From Azadirachta indica (taxonomy: Eukaryota > Streptophyta > Magnoliopsida > Sapindales > Meliaceae), in NCBI GenBank assembly GCA_022749755.1, contig CM040451.1:10367871-10431870 (forward strand): a DNA stretch of 64,000 bases. The letters are read 5' to 3'. Of this stretch, positions 24,837 to 35,610 are shown piece after piece (within the stretch, counting starts at the first letter, position 1; every line of letters starts with the position of its first letter). Below the pieces are notes generated by a model, which had not been told where the DNA came from, did no database searches, and worked only from the letters and a program-made list of their open reading frames with translations. The position numbers were made by a program, and so were the translations under genes.

Positions 24837-27658
24837 ATGGCTTTCTCTTCCAATGATATGTCTGCTACCTCGAATATTCAAGTTACTTTTCCAGAGGACA
24901 CGTCAGGAATTGGCAACCCAAACCTCATTGTAATTGAGCCTTATTATTATCTATTTCATGATTATTCTTATGAAAATTTTAAAGCTGACCACATTCTATT
25001 GTGTGTATGTGTATGTATATAGGATGATGATATTCATGTTGAACATGGGCAGAAACTGAAGGAATTAGTGAAGCATATATTCAGCAAAGTAGGCGATGAT
25101 TCTTTTGAACGATTAGCTATGATCGATGCCCTTCAACGTCTAGGCATTGACTACTATTTTCAGGATGAGATTTCAGAAATTCTCCAGAAGCAACATACGT
25201 TTGGTGAATATGGCCCGAATAACCTTCAAGAGGTTGCCCTTCGCTTTCGACTGTTGAGAGCAGAAGGTTACTATCAGTCTCCAGGTTTGAATATACCAAC
25301 CAACTCCTTATACTTATTAGCTTACTATTTGTTAAAGACGCGATGATTTATTTTTAATGGGTGTGAAACAGATATTTTTTACGAATACAAAGACAAAGAA
25401 GGGAAGTTTAACCAGAATCTAAGCGAAGACATAAATGGATTGATAAGTTTATATGAAGCTTCACAGCTGAGTATAGAAGGAGAAGATGTGCTTGACGAAG
25501 CAGGAGACTTTATTGCTAACCTCTTCAATGAATGCATGGAACATTTGGACAATTACCAAGCTACAGTTGTTAGGCATATATTTGCGCATCCATACCGCAA
25601 GAGCTCCTTTTCAAGTTTCATGGCCAAAAACTTTGTCCCTGGTACTTTCCAAGGTGAATATGAATGGATACAAGATTTGCAACAACTAGCGATAATGGAT
25701 TTCAACATGAACCAATCCTTACATCGAAAAGAAATTGTTCGCATATCCAAGTAAGTTTTGTCAATATTGTTAAAGGACAATTTTGCTATGTCATATCAAA
25801 ATTTCCAGCCTAATCAATTAATATATGTATATTTCTCATATTAGATGGTGGAAAGACCTTGGTTTGGCTGAGGAGTTGAAATTTGCTAGAGACCAACCAG
25901 TGAAATGGTACATTTGGTCTATGGCTTGCTTCACAGATCCAAGAATGTCTTGGCAAAGGATAGAGCTCACAAAACCAATCTCCCTCGTCTACATTATTGA
26001 TGATATGTTTGACGTCTATGGATCACTGGAAGAACTAACTCTTTTCACAGAAACTGTTAACCGGTAAGTATATCATAAATCAATATCTTGACTGTGGGAC
26101 AGAAGAACTAACATCACTGCTGCTTGCAGATGGGATCTTCTAGCTATAGATCGGCTTCCGGACTACATGAAGATATGTTTCGAGGCTCTTAACAATATCA
26201 CTAATGAAATCAGCTGCAAGGTTTACAAGATGCGTGGGCATAACCCTGTACAGTCCCTGAGAAAGGCTGTAAGCATATATAGATAATAAAATTGAACTAC
26301 CTAATCATTGATTTGACGTATAACATATATATTCCAAAAACTGCATCATTTGTTAACAGTAATTTCAATAGACTGTTTATTGCTTCAGTGGGCAAATTTG
26401 TGCAACGCATTTCTAGTGGAAGCAAGATGGTTTGCTTCAGGGCATTTGCCAAAGGCTGAAGAGTACTTGAAAAATGGGATTATTAGTTCAGGGGTAAACG
26501 TGGGCCTAGTGCACGTATTCTTTCTCCTTGGTGAAGGTGTAACAAGGGAAAGTGTGCAACTCATTGACAACATTCCAGCCATTATATCATCGATCGCTAC
26601 AATTCTTCGGCTTTGGGATGACTTGGGAAGTGCCAAGGTAATTAATATCTCCAACACCAAAATTTACGTCTTCGCCTTAATTAACAGATGTTTACCAGTC
26701 ATTCAATTTTCATACAATTTCGTTAACATGTGCTCGAATTAACTACATGTGCTAATACAGATATCTTATGATATTTTAATAAAAAAATTTTACATGAAAT
26801 AGATGTATCACGTTATATATATTCATTTTGAAATTAATTAATAATAATAGAAAAAAGATTGCAACTTCGATGATGTTATTGATATCGAACTATTTCAATC
26901 TCTCTATACTATGAGTGTCAAATTCAGAAGATGTATGATTATTTATATGTACTCTAAAATACACGTTAATAATTAGACTCCATTAATAATGGTTGACTCC
27001 ATTAATAATGGTTGTGCATGTATTATATATATATATATGTATGTATGTATAGTCTCACCATTGAAATAAAGTAATAATAAGTATTGATAAAAGAGCGTTT
27101 TAATAGCTTTAAAACGTTAAAGAGTAACATTATTGATTACTGTGTATTCAAAATGGGATTTGTCTATTTCCCTAGTTACTGAGTGTCTGAAAAGGATGTC
27201 ACAGAAATAAACACATAATTTTACAAGAATCATTACTGTCGTCAGTGACGCACCTAGAGTGGATAACATCCACAAAACGATACTTCAATGACCAGTGAGC
27301 AGATTTCATAGTTTGCTAAAGGATGAAAAAATTGATTGAGCGTTACTGTTTACTGCAGGATGAAAATCAGAATGGTAAAGATGGATCCTACATAAATTGC
27401 TACATGAATGAACGTCAGGACTCCACGTATGAAGAAGCACAAAAACATGCCATGGAGAAGATTTCAGAAGCATGGAAGAATCTGAACAAGGCATGCCTCC
27501 GCTCAAATCCATTTTCAGCGACTTTCAAAAGGGCTTCTCTTAATGTGGCTAGAATGGTTCCCTTGATGTATAGTTATGATGAAAACCAACGGCTTCCAAG
27601 CCTCGAAGTGTATATCAAGTCCCTCTTCGAAAATTTACCTACCCGAGGGGTCTATTAG
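24837..27658 (+). CDS. TPS-g-type terpene synthase (linalool/nerolidol synthase-like), intact copy
   Basis: Seven exons: 24837-24929, 25023-25284, 25372-25750, 25845-26063, 26130-26268, 26389-26637 and 27359-27658. All junctions are GT-AG, and they sum to 1641 bases, or 546 residues. Family role: ionisation of geranyl or farnesyl diphosphate to acyclic terpene alcohols using three Mg ions. Motifs: RDQ in place of the RxR motif (usual in TPS-g), DDMFD in exon 4, and DDLGSAKDE across exons 6-7. The RR(x8)W motif of cyclising TPS-b enzymes is absent. The 31-residue exon 1 has no Lys or Arg and several acidic residues, so a plastid transit peptide is not apparent. This suggests a cytosolic enzyme, possibly nerolidol-forming, but product cannot be read from sequence. 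Exon 6 retains the G lost in copy 1. It is about 99 percent like copy 1 over the gene. Confidence 0.88.
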
Positions 27659-27729
27659 TTGAGTTCTTCAAGGATATGAAAATTTACCCAACGGTTGAGA
27701 TAGCCCAATAACATCTATCTCATCACTTG

Positions 27730-27905
27730 GATGAATAAAGCAAGAGTACTTAATCAATCTGACCACTTCCGCAAAAGGCTCAAAGTGACCGTCAAGGAAC
27801 TAACATATAAGAAAAAAAAAAAAAAAAGAACAAAAGCCTAAAAGACATTGCACTACTCTAAAGGTAATTTCAGCTTGTAACGACGGTACTTGTTCGTCTT
27901 ACATA
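27730..27905 (-). pseudogene. Relic of PPR gene tail behind TPS-g copy 2
   Basis: Minus-strand codons 27900-27853 read KTNKYRRYKLKLPLE-stop, against KTNKYCRYKLNLPSEE-stop at the ends of both PPR genes. The following non-coding sequence also matches the PPR 3' flanks. Only the last 15 codons and the tail remain, and they point toward the TPS-g gene (convergent). Confidence 0.75.
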
Positions 27906-27943
27906 TCTTATATAGATACTTATATTTAATAATTATTGTCTTA

Positions 27944-27982
<39 letters not shown>

Positions 27983-27987
27983 ACCTT

Positions 27988-28108
27988 AATCTCCCCCAGC
28001 ATAAGCCTTCCCAAGCACCAACCACCTCCCTTTGTTAAAACAATAATTTTATAGCGATCTTCTTCACTCCAACAAAAGTATACCTTTCTAAGCTTTCAAA
28101 ACCATATT
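27988..28108 (-). pseudogene. Relic of an unrecognised C-terminal exon
   Basis: Read on the minus strand, GFESLERYTFVGVKKIAIKL then a stop, with later codons out of frame. It matches the better kept version at 35466-35610 and a third copy at 4866-4985. The parent protein is not recognised. Confidence 0.55.
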
Positions 28109-28525
28109 AACCGAGGGGGGTCTACTAGTTGGGCTTCTTCAAATAAATGACAATTGACAGCCCAATGAAAACTAGTTCAACCAATTCTACCCTAAGTAAT
28201 GGTCCATATTATCAGGAGTGTGCCGCTTAATAATGGTCCAAATATCTGGCTTACACAGATACAGATCTGAAATTAACCAGGCTAAGCCTCGGCTTCTATC
28301 AAGTTATTAGCTTGGTTTCGAGCTTTGCAAGCTAAAGTATCTGTCTAATTAAAAGAATCCACAACCATTCGTTTTCTGACTAGTAACGTGTGGAATTGAA
28401 CGTTAAGTATAATCGTTCTTAAAACTTATAGCTGTAATCATGTGCTTATCCGCTTGAATCACCCTGAGCTCAAACAAAGACTTACTGGAGGCAAAGCAAA
28501 CTTTGAAAACAATGTGAAATCAAAT

Positions 28526-28845
28526 AAAAACTATTTCATGAAATAAATTTCGATATAAAAAGAGTTGACAATATCTACATAGCAAAGTAGTTTTTCAAAT
28601 TTCAGCTCGATGAATACATTCATGCTTATGTAACTCAACATCAAAACAGTTCAGAAAAATTCCAAATAAGATATTGATGAACGTTGGACAGTGAAGCTAC
28701 ATAATTCCGCCGACTTATTTGGCCAAAAAAGGGTGAAGTAACTGCCAAATTACATGAATGAAAAAAGCAAAGAGTACTTAATCTATCTCACCAGGAACCA
28801 AAATACGAGAAAAATCAAGAGAACAAACGCTTAAAAGACATTGCG
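28526..28845. repeat. 3' flank of PPR gene 1, paired with 30590-30910
   Basis: Non-coding. It matches the PPR gene 2 flank, including AGAGTTGACAAT and ACTTATTTGGCCAAAAAAGG, showing that the PPR duplication includes the 3' flank. Confidence 0.7.
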
Positions 28846-30045
28846 TTACTCTTCTGAAGGTAAGTTCAGCTTGTAACGACAGTACTTATTCGTCTTTCCA
28901 AGCTCCAGCAGTTCCTTAGCCTCCTCGATCTTGGATTCTTTAACCAAGCTATCTATGACAAGCTGCAATAATTCCCGATCAACAAGGCATCGCTTATTAA
29001 AAGTCCTCTTGCAGAGATCAAAAGCAAACTCCAAATCACCTTTCTCACGAGCAAAAGGAACAATTAATCCAAAAGTTGCTTTATTTATGGATAGACCACT
29101 CTTCTCCATATTGTGATACGACTGCTTGGCTTCTTCTAAATTCCCTTCATTAACAAAGCCCTTAATCAAAGCATTGAAACTATACATATCTGGCTCAATT
29201 TCCTTACTCCTCATTTCTTCAACTAACTCAACAGCCTCTTTCGTTTTCTTCTCCATTGCCATTCCATACAACCTGGCGTTGTAACTCCGAATATCAGGCG
29301 TAACATTCTTACTCACCATCCTATCCCAAATCTTCTCAGCATCCGCAAACCGCCCGTTTAGGTAAAACCCATTAAAAAGTGTGTTAAACGTGATCAAATC
29401 TGGCTCCAAGCCTTTCTTCTCAATCTCATCAAGCAACACATACGCCGAATCCAATGAGCCCATCTCCACAAATCCCTTAATCATCGTAGTATATGATATC
29501 ACATTCGGCTCTATTCCCAACTTGCCTAGCAAATTTTTAAAAAGCCCTTCAAACGCATCGAATTTCTTCGAGTTAACACACGCCCCCAAGAGCGCATTAA
29601 ATGACAAGGCCGTCTGCTTGCAGCCTCGTTCAGCAATTTCATCGAACATCTTCTGGGCATGCTCAAACATGCCGGCTTCTCCGTACAAAGAAATGAGAAG
29701 AGCGGAAAAACCTTCTTTGTACATGCTTTTGTACTGCTTTTGGTGCTCAAGGATCTCTTCGATCCATCCATAGCATTTAGCGTTGGCAAGACGGCGAACC
29801 CTGTTTAGTGCGGAACTTGTCAATGTCGGAGGCTTTCTTAAACTTCTCGACGGCACGTTTGAGATTATTTTCTCTGTAAATGCTCCTGCAGAAGAATTCG
29901 ACTGACTTGGTCCTCCTGCTGCTGCTGCTGTTGCCGGTGGTGGTGGTAGTCGCCGACGCGGTCGTGGAAAAGAAGCGGCCGAGGAAGCGGGAAACCAACG
30001 ACATCGTTTTCTTCTGTGGGGACGATTAAAACGACACCGTATCAC
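28846..30045 (-). CDS. PPR protein 1 (At1g55890/At3g13160-like), N-terminal frame disturbed
   Basis: P-class pentatricopeptide repeat protein. Members bind organelle RNA, and this subgroup is mitochondrial and linked to the mitoribosome in Arabidopsis. The open frame from 30045 gives 399 residues, with about five 35-residue repeats, such as those starting SFNALLGACVNSKKF, ISYTTMIKGFVEMG and ITFNTLFNGFYLNG, and ending KLNLPSEE. The family-like N-terminus, MSLVSRFLGRFFSTT from the ATG at 30004, is in another frame. It joins the homologous region only up to DIDKFRTK and stops at 29777. Compared with PPR gene 2, about 17 bases are missing near 29800, which explains the shift. The alternative start at 30045 yields an Arg-rich, acid-poor leader (MIRCRFNRPHRRKRCRWF) that could by chance still target mitochondria. 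Either a gene with a replaced leader or a young pseudogene. Confidence 0.7.
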   Translation of the reverse strand: MIRCRFNRPHRRKRCRWFPASSAASFPRPRRRLPPPPATAAAAGGPSQSNSSAGAFTEKIISNVPSRSLRKPPTLTSSALNRVRRLANAKCYGWIEEILEHQKQYKSMYKEGFSALLISLYGEAGMFEHAQKMFDEIAERGCKQTALSFNALLGACVNSKKFDAFEGLFKNLLGKLGIEPNVISYTTMIKGFVEMGSLDSAYVLLDEIEKKGLEPDLITFNTLFNGFYLNGRFADAEKIWDRMVSKNVTPDIRSYNARLYGMAMEKKTKEAVELVEEMRSKEIEPDMYSFNALIKGFVNEGNLEEAKQSYHNMEKSGLSINKATFGLIVPFAREKGDLEFAFDLCKRTFNKRCLVDRELLQLVIDSLVKESKIEEAKELLELGKTNKYCRYKLNLPSEE

Positions 30046-30589
30046 AATGGATGTGTAGAATGTAGGTTTCGGGAAGACGGTGCAGTTGGGGTTTAGTTTG
30101 GAATTTGATCCTCATTTTAGTTTTCTGTGATTAATGGGCAAGTCCCGTGGGCCTTATGGGCTTCATGGGGTTTACGGGCCTCATAACATATTTTGGTTGG
30201 GGATGAAATAGAATATTATCTGAAGTATAAAAAAAGGATTAAATCATAAAAAAGGAACCAAAAATAAATATTTTAACTGATAAAAAATATAAAAATATTC
30301 AACTCAAATGGTTCAATTGTTGACAATTAGACGCACGAGCTGTTAATTTAATGGACGACGTTATTCACACTATAACTTATCATATTGTCAAATAATATTG
30401 CAAAACAAAAATTGGTCAAGAGCAGATCAACAAACTCAACTTTGATTTTACATGTACTATATACAAAAAGATTATGCAGAGAAATTGTTCGAGCAAATTT
30501 AACATTAGCCATGTGGACATTGCAGCACATTGGATAAATTATAATCCCTTCTTAATTTGTAACAGAAAATTAAATTACAAAGTGATATC
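30046..30589. other. PPR gene 1 promoter region and spacer
   Basis: The first about 150 bases carry site II elements and match the region upstream of PPR gene 2 (32250-32320). The rest is AT-rich without a gene. Confidence 0.5.
30135..30162. promoter_or_regulatory. Site II (TGGGCY) cluster of PPR gene 1
   Basis: TGGGCC at 30148 and TGGGCT at 30157 lie about 145-160 bases upstream of the ATG at 30004; TGGGCA is at 30135. Such elements bind TCP factors and are frequent before nuclear genes for organelle and ribosome functions. Confidence 0.5.
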
Positions 30590-30910
30590 TAATAAAAACC
30601 ATACCATGCAATAAATTTGATATAAAAGAGTTGACAATCTCCGCATAGCAAAGTAGTTTTCAAATTTCAGATCCATGAATACATTCATGCTTACGTACTC
30701 AAACATCAAAACAGTTCAAAAAAAATTGCAAATAAGGTATTGATGTACGTTTGACAGTGAAGCTACATAATCCGGCTGACTTATTTGGCCAAAAAAGGGT
30801 TAAGCTACTGCCAAATTACACGAATGAAAAAAGCAAAGAGTACTTAATCTATCTCACCAGGAACTAACATACGAGAAAAATCAAAAGAACAAAGCCTAAA
30901 AGACATTGCA
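30590..30910. repeat. 3' flank of PPR gene 2
   Basis: Pairs with 28526-28845; no coding sequence. Confidence 0.7.
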
Positions 30911-31994
30911 CTACTCTTCTGAAGGTAAGTTCAGCTTGTAACGACAGTACTTATTCGTCTTTCCAAGCTCCACCAGTTCTTTAGCCTCCTCGATCTTGGA
31001 TTCTTTAACCAAGCTATCTACGACAAGCTGCAATAACTCCTGATCAACAAGGCATCGCTTGTTAAAAGTCGTTTTGCAGAGATCAAAAGCAAACTCCAAA
31101 TCACCTTTCTCACAAACAAAAGGAACAAGTAATCTAAAAGTTGCTTTATTGAGGGAAAGACCACTCTTCTCTATATTTTGATACCATCGCTTGGCTTCTT
31201 CCAAAGTCCCTTCATTGACAAAGCCCTTAATAAGAGCATTGAAACTATACATATCTGGTTGAATTTCCTTACTCCTCATTTCTTCAACTAACTCGACAGC
31301 CTCTTTCGTTTTCTTTTCCAGGGCCATTCCGTACAACCTCGCATTATAACTCCGAACATCAGGTATAATATTCTTACTCACCATCCTATCCCAGATCTTC
31401 TCAGCATCCGCAAACAGTCCATTTAGGTAAAACCCATTAATAAGTGTGTTAAAAGTGATCAAATCCGGCTCCAAGCCTTTCTTCTCAATCTCATCGAGTA
31501 ACACGTTTGCCGAATCCAATGAGCCCATTTCCACAAATGCCTTAACCATCGTATTATATGATACCAAATCCGGCTCTATTCCCAACTTGTCTGGCAAATT
31601 TTTAAACAACTCATCGATCTCATCGAATTTCTTTGAGTTAACACACGCCCCCAACAGCGCATTAAATGACAAGATCGTCTGCTTGCAGTTTCGTTCAGGA
31701 ATTTCATCGAACACCTTCTGGGCATGCTCAAACATGCCGGCTTTCCCGTACAAACAAATCAGACGAGCTGAGAAACCTTCTTTAGACATGTCTTTGTACT
31801 GCTTTTGGTGTTCAAGGATCTCTTCAATCCATCTAAAGCATTTAGCGTTGGCGAGACGGCGAACGGTGCCCACGTAAATGCCACCATTAGTGCGGAACCG
31901 GTCAAGGTCGGAGGATTTCTTGAACTTCTCAACGACAAGTTTAAGATTGCTTTCTCTGTAAATGCTCCTGCAGACGGAGCCGACTGACATGGTC

Positions 31995-32037
<43 letters not shown>

Positions 32038-32115
32038 GGACGTGGCCGTGATGCTTGTGGCCGCGGTCGTGGCCGTGCAAAAGGAACGGCAAAGGAGCCG
32101 GGAGAGAAGCGACAT
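30911..32115 (-). CDS. PPR protein 2 (At1g55890/At3g13160-like), leader out of frame
   Basis: Tandem paralogue of the PPR gene at 28846, with the same repeat series and the ending KLNLPSEE. The main frame is open from 32092 to 30911 (393 residues). Its natural-looking leader MSLLSRLLCRSFCTATTAA starts at the ATG at 32115 but is one frame off. Between them is an ACCACG hexanucleotide run (about 31993-32040) that reads poly-Thr in the leader frame and His-Asp repeats in the main frame. From MSVGSVCRSIYRESNLK (ATG about 31990) on, the protein matches the family, so translation might start there without a targeting peptide. The repeat unit is a multiple of three, so changes in repeat number cannot repair the frame; another indel must be responsible. 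Compared with PPR gene 1, the segment after RFRT (NGGIYVGTVRRLANAKC) is complete. Confidence 0.72.
31993..32040. repeat. Hexanucleotide microsatellite in PPR gene 2 leader
   Basis: Repeated GTGGTC (plus strand), about seven to eight units with variants. It is coding-frame neutral in length but lies beside the frame break of PPR gene 2. Confidence 0.8.
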
Positions 32116-32265
32116 CGTTCCGATCTGTCGGAGGCTTGAAATGTCCGAGAATGGATGCGTAGAATGTGGGTTTTGGGAACGGAGGCTTATGGTTTTACCG
32201 CATTTGGGGTTGAGCTGGAAATTTGAGTCTACATTCCAATTTCCGTGATGAACTGGCATGCCCCA

Positions 32266-32289
32266 TGGGCCTTATGGGCTTTATGGGCT
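32266..32289. promoter_or_regulatory. Site II (TGGGCY) cluster of PPR gene 2
   Basis: TGGGCC at 32266 and TGGGCT at 32275 and 32284, about 150-170 bases upstream of the ATG at 32115. Homologous to the cluster before PPR gene 1. Confidence 0.5.
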
Positions 32290-32319
32290 CTCACGGGACT
32301 TTTTAACATATTTTAGCTT

Positions 32320-33715
32320 GTGCTGAAGTATATCTAAATGATTAAATAATAAATAGTGAACATGAAATAAATTATTACTTCAAACATTTTGACTGATAGA
32401 AAATATATAAATATTCTAATTCATACCATTGAATTATCAACAATTAGGTATACTAAGTATTAGTTTAGTGGATTACATTATTCATATTATAGCAAGTGAT
32501 ATTGTCATATGATATTGTATTAATTTATTTAAAATTTTAATACTATTTACAAGATGTTATAAAATTATATCACGTGTATAATTATATTATATAAAATGAC
32601 AATACTACTTACATGAACTTTGAGCTAAACATAAATTAAATTTTTGTTTATTAAGTAAAAGTTAAATTACCAACTTATAAGATTAATAACTCTTCTAACG
32701 TCTATTATTTGGTATACAAATCCTCCTTTGATTATTAGTTTGTGCATTTATTTTTTTATATTTTGAAACTTGGAATAAAATGAAATGAAGGAAGGACATG
32801 TAAATTCATCATCAAAAGTGGAAGCAAAGCATGGTGTTAGTGTCCTGCTAAAGGACTAGTATATAGGGTAATGAATGGTACTTTGGTACTCTATTTACAG
32901 CTTTATTTGAAACAGGACAGAGATAAAAGGGTTGCCTAACTGCTTGCTTTCTTTCTTATCCTTTTTCCTTTTTCAGAATATTATAAAGAAATAAATCCTA
33001 CTCTTCTCTAATAGGGAGAGTAAATGGGATTAGAACTTCAATCACACTAAATAATTCTATCAATTGAATCAACACACACTACTTGGCCATGTATCTTTTC
33101 ATTATCAGAACAATAATAATAAATTTCAGAGTGAAATATATGCGCTATGCTTTGGTGCACTACCTTACACATCTAACACATATTTAGCATGGCCATGTAT
33201 GTGTTGTTGAATAAAAATGTACTGTAATGGCAGAGAATATGTGTGTCTCATTCTCACACTTTTTGTACTTCCCAGTCAACAAAATAAATAAATAAATAAA
33301 TTGGTCAAGAACAGATACAATCAGCACAAATTAAAACATAACAAGAAACTCATAACTTTGATTTTTCCCTTTAAATACATGTATTATAAACAAGATTATG
33401 CAGAGAAATTCAAGCATATTAGCCATGTGGATATTACACATTGGATAAGTTATAGGAACACTGAAGTATAATCCTTTCATATATTCAATTGTAACAGGAA
33501 AAGGAAATAGCAGTCCTGTTACTATGATTTGATTATAATGATTAAAAAGAAACAGAAACTGAACTGAATGGCCCGGTTGGAATTTGGGACCATTAATTTT
33601 CTCTTCCTTAACAGCAGTGAAAACAGTGCTTATTTTTGCCTAACAAACTACAACACCAACGGCTCTTCCTCTCTCTTTCTTTCTGTTCTGAAATGTCAGT
33701 CTTGTGAGAAGCAGC
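32320..33715. other. Spacer before the DYT1-like gene
   Basis: AT-rich, no gene recognised. A stretch around 33350-33470 resembles 30440-30540 (AAGATTATGCAGAGAAATT, TTAGCCATGTGGA), a further small duplicated piece. Confidence 0.45.
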
Positions 33716-33722
33716 TATATAA
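33716..33722 (+). promoter_or_regulatory. TATA box of the DYT1-like gene
   Basis: TATATAA 83 bases before the ATG at 33805, preceded by a CT-rich stretch. Confidence 0.5.
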
Positions 33723-33804
33723 CCAAAACCTCAGGTTCTAGTTGTAGTTTTATAAGAGCTATCTCCCACAAAATATCACTTTTCAGCTTAGCTGCCTCCT
33801 GCAA

Positions 33805-34814
33805 ATGGAATATTTAGGCTCTGCCTCTGCTGAAGCATTCATTGCTCAGCCCCGGAGGAGGCGAGTCTATGATGAGAACCGGGAATTCAAATCCAAGAAT
33901 CTTGATGCCGAGAGAAGGAGGAGGCAGAAACTCAGTGATAGGCTTTTAACTCTGCGTTCATTAGTCCCCATTATTACTAATGTAGTTACTCTAAAACACC
34001 ATTTATTCTTCAATCCTCTCTCGTTTCAATAACGTTTTCCTAATTACGATTTCTTGTTTGTTTTTAGATGAACAAAGCAACCATTGTTGAGGATGCAATT
34101 ACTTACATAGAGAAGTTGCAGAGCACTGTCAAGGCTCTTAGTGACAAGCTTCTTGAATTGGAATCTTCCTTGGAGTTGGAGGAGGCAGGAATGCCAAGAA
34201 TTCATGAGATTGATGCTGCAGAGGAGATGAAGAAACATGGGATTGAGGTTTAACATACATTCACAACATCTCTCTTTGCATATGGAAATCCATAATAACA
34301 ATTCTTTTTTAGGCATTTAACTGGTAATTCTGTTGCATTGTGTGTAGGAAGATGTTGAGGTGACTAATATTGATGAGAGTAAACTCTGGATAAGGATCAT
34401 CTTTGAGAACAAACGGGGGCGGATCACTAAATTTTTGGAGGCTATGGCTTCCCATGGCTTTGAACTCTCTGACACCAATGTTACTACTTCTAAAGGAGCA
34501 ACTCTTATTTCATCATGTGTCAAGGTAAGTCGACAACAACAATTATTTGGTGAAAATTTCAAGTAATATTGCACAGAAACTGCAGCATGCCCCGTAAATC
34601 ATTCAGTAGTAAAAAAGACAAAAAAGAAAAATACTATCTTAGTTGTGGTTTACTCTGCCCCATGATTATCATACATGCTTTCATTGGTTGTGGAAAATCT
34701 AAAATGTCTTAACTGAAAGTAATGCATATGATTTGGCTGCAGGGAGTTTATAGTTATAAACTTGAAGTTGAGCAAATGAGGGAGTTGCTGCAAGAGATTA
34801 TCAGGGCCATGTAA
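33805..34814 (+). CDS. DYT1: bHLH transcription factor, DYT1-like
   Basis: Four exons (33805-33981, 34068-34247, 34348-34524, 34743-34814), all GT-AG and phase 0, give 201 residues; Arabidopsis DYT1 is about the same size. The basic region is in exon 1 (FKSKNLDAERRRRQKLSDRL), with the Glu and Arg that contact E-box DNA. The loop and second helix are in exon 2 (NKATIVEDAITYIEKLQ). Exons 3-4 form an ACT-like C-terminal domain (LWIRIIFENKRGRITKFLEA). Known role of the family: a nuclear regulator of tapetum development and pollen formation in anthers, working with bHLH partners. The match in exon layout and both domains makes the assignment strong; strict orthology is inferred. The symbol is by similarity. 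Confidence 0.88.
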
Positions 34815-35465
34815 AGACCAATTCTGGAAGTGTAATCTAATTAACATTCATTGATTTAAGGAAATCAAGGAATACAACTTACATGTCATAGATACTCATA
34901 GTTAATAATTAGTGTCTTAGATGAGTTAGAAGTTCTAGCAGTAATTTTAGGAGTTCGAAGTTCAATCAATTTATCTTGTATGGTCAGATAAAAGTTATAA
35001 GATACAAGTGTGGTTATTATTGGATTCGAGTAAAAACTGTTATTTAATGAACAGCTGCAGTCAATTCTTATCTGCGTTCTTAGATATTTCATTGTAAGTG
35101 AAAAAAAGGCTTCTGTTTGCTGCTTGGCGCTCACAACAAATGCAGAGATGTCCATAACCATCTCTGAAAGTTTTGACCTGACTAATAGATATTTTTCATG
35201 ATATAATTTCCTTTGAATTACTGATTATAGCAGGCAATCCAGGCTGCTGGTGAAGAAACTAATATTTCTATCTCTGAAGTATCTGGAGAATGTTAGTTAA
35301 GGCAATAAAGGCTTTTGAGAATTCGGTTGGCTTACTAGTTAAAAATAAGAAGAAAGTTACTTATCAAAAGTAAAATATGGACATTTTTTTTTTTTGGGAA
35401 AACAGTAGTGATTTCTTTACATTCTGTCTTCAGACATTCTCTTAACCATATAAACCAAAAGATAA
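34815..35465. other. 3' flank of the DYT1-like gene
   Basis: Probable 3' UTR followed by AT-rich spacer. A piece near 35225-35300 (GCAATCCAGGCTGCTGGTGAAGAAACT) may be a gene fragment but no family is recognised. Confidence 0.35.
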
Positions 35466-35610
35466 TCAGATATAACCTTGTATCCATGTCTCAGTCTCCC
35501 CAGCATAAGCCTTCCCAAACACCAACCTCCCCTTGTTAAACATTAATTTTATAGGGATCTTCAGTCCAACAAATGGAACTCTTTCCAAGCTTTCAAACCC
35601 ATATCTCACC
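35466..35610 (-). pseudogene. Best-kept copy of an unrecognised C-terminal exon
   Basis: Minus-strand reading is open for about 45 codons: GFESLERVPFVGLKIPIKLM, then NKGRLVFGKAYAGETETWI, QGYI and a stop. A splice acceptor-like TTAG precedes it near 35616. Two degraded copies sit behind the TPS-g genes (4866-4985 and 27988-28108). No other exon of such a gene is found upstream, so it looks like a detached last exon. I do not recognise the protein. Confidence 0.5.

Larger units (their letters stand above)
27659..28525. repeat. 3' flank of TPS-g copy 2, paired with 4611-5385
   Basis: Direct counterpart of the copy 1 flank. It holds the PPR tail relic (27730-27905), a TA microsatellite (27947-27974), the second exon relic (27988-28108) and an echo of the TPS 3' end near 28115. 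Homology with copy 1 stops near 28525, and homology to the PPR2 3' flank begins shortly after. Confidence 0.7.

Noticed and set aside
31446..31877. 143-codon plus-strand frame opposite PPR gene 2
   Set aside because: An antisense shadow; the same frame appears opposite PPR gene 1 (29381-29773) because the genes are paralogues.
32000..32248. Poly-Val plus-strand frame
   Set aside because: Product of the hexanucleotide run read on the wrong strand.
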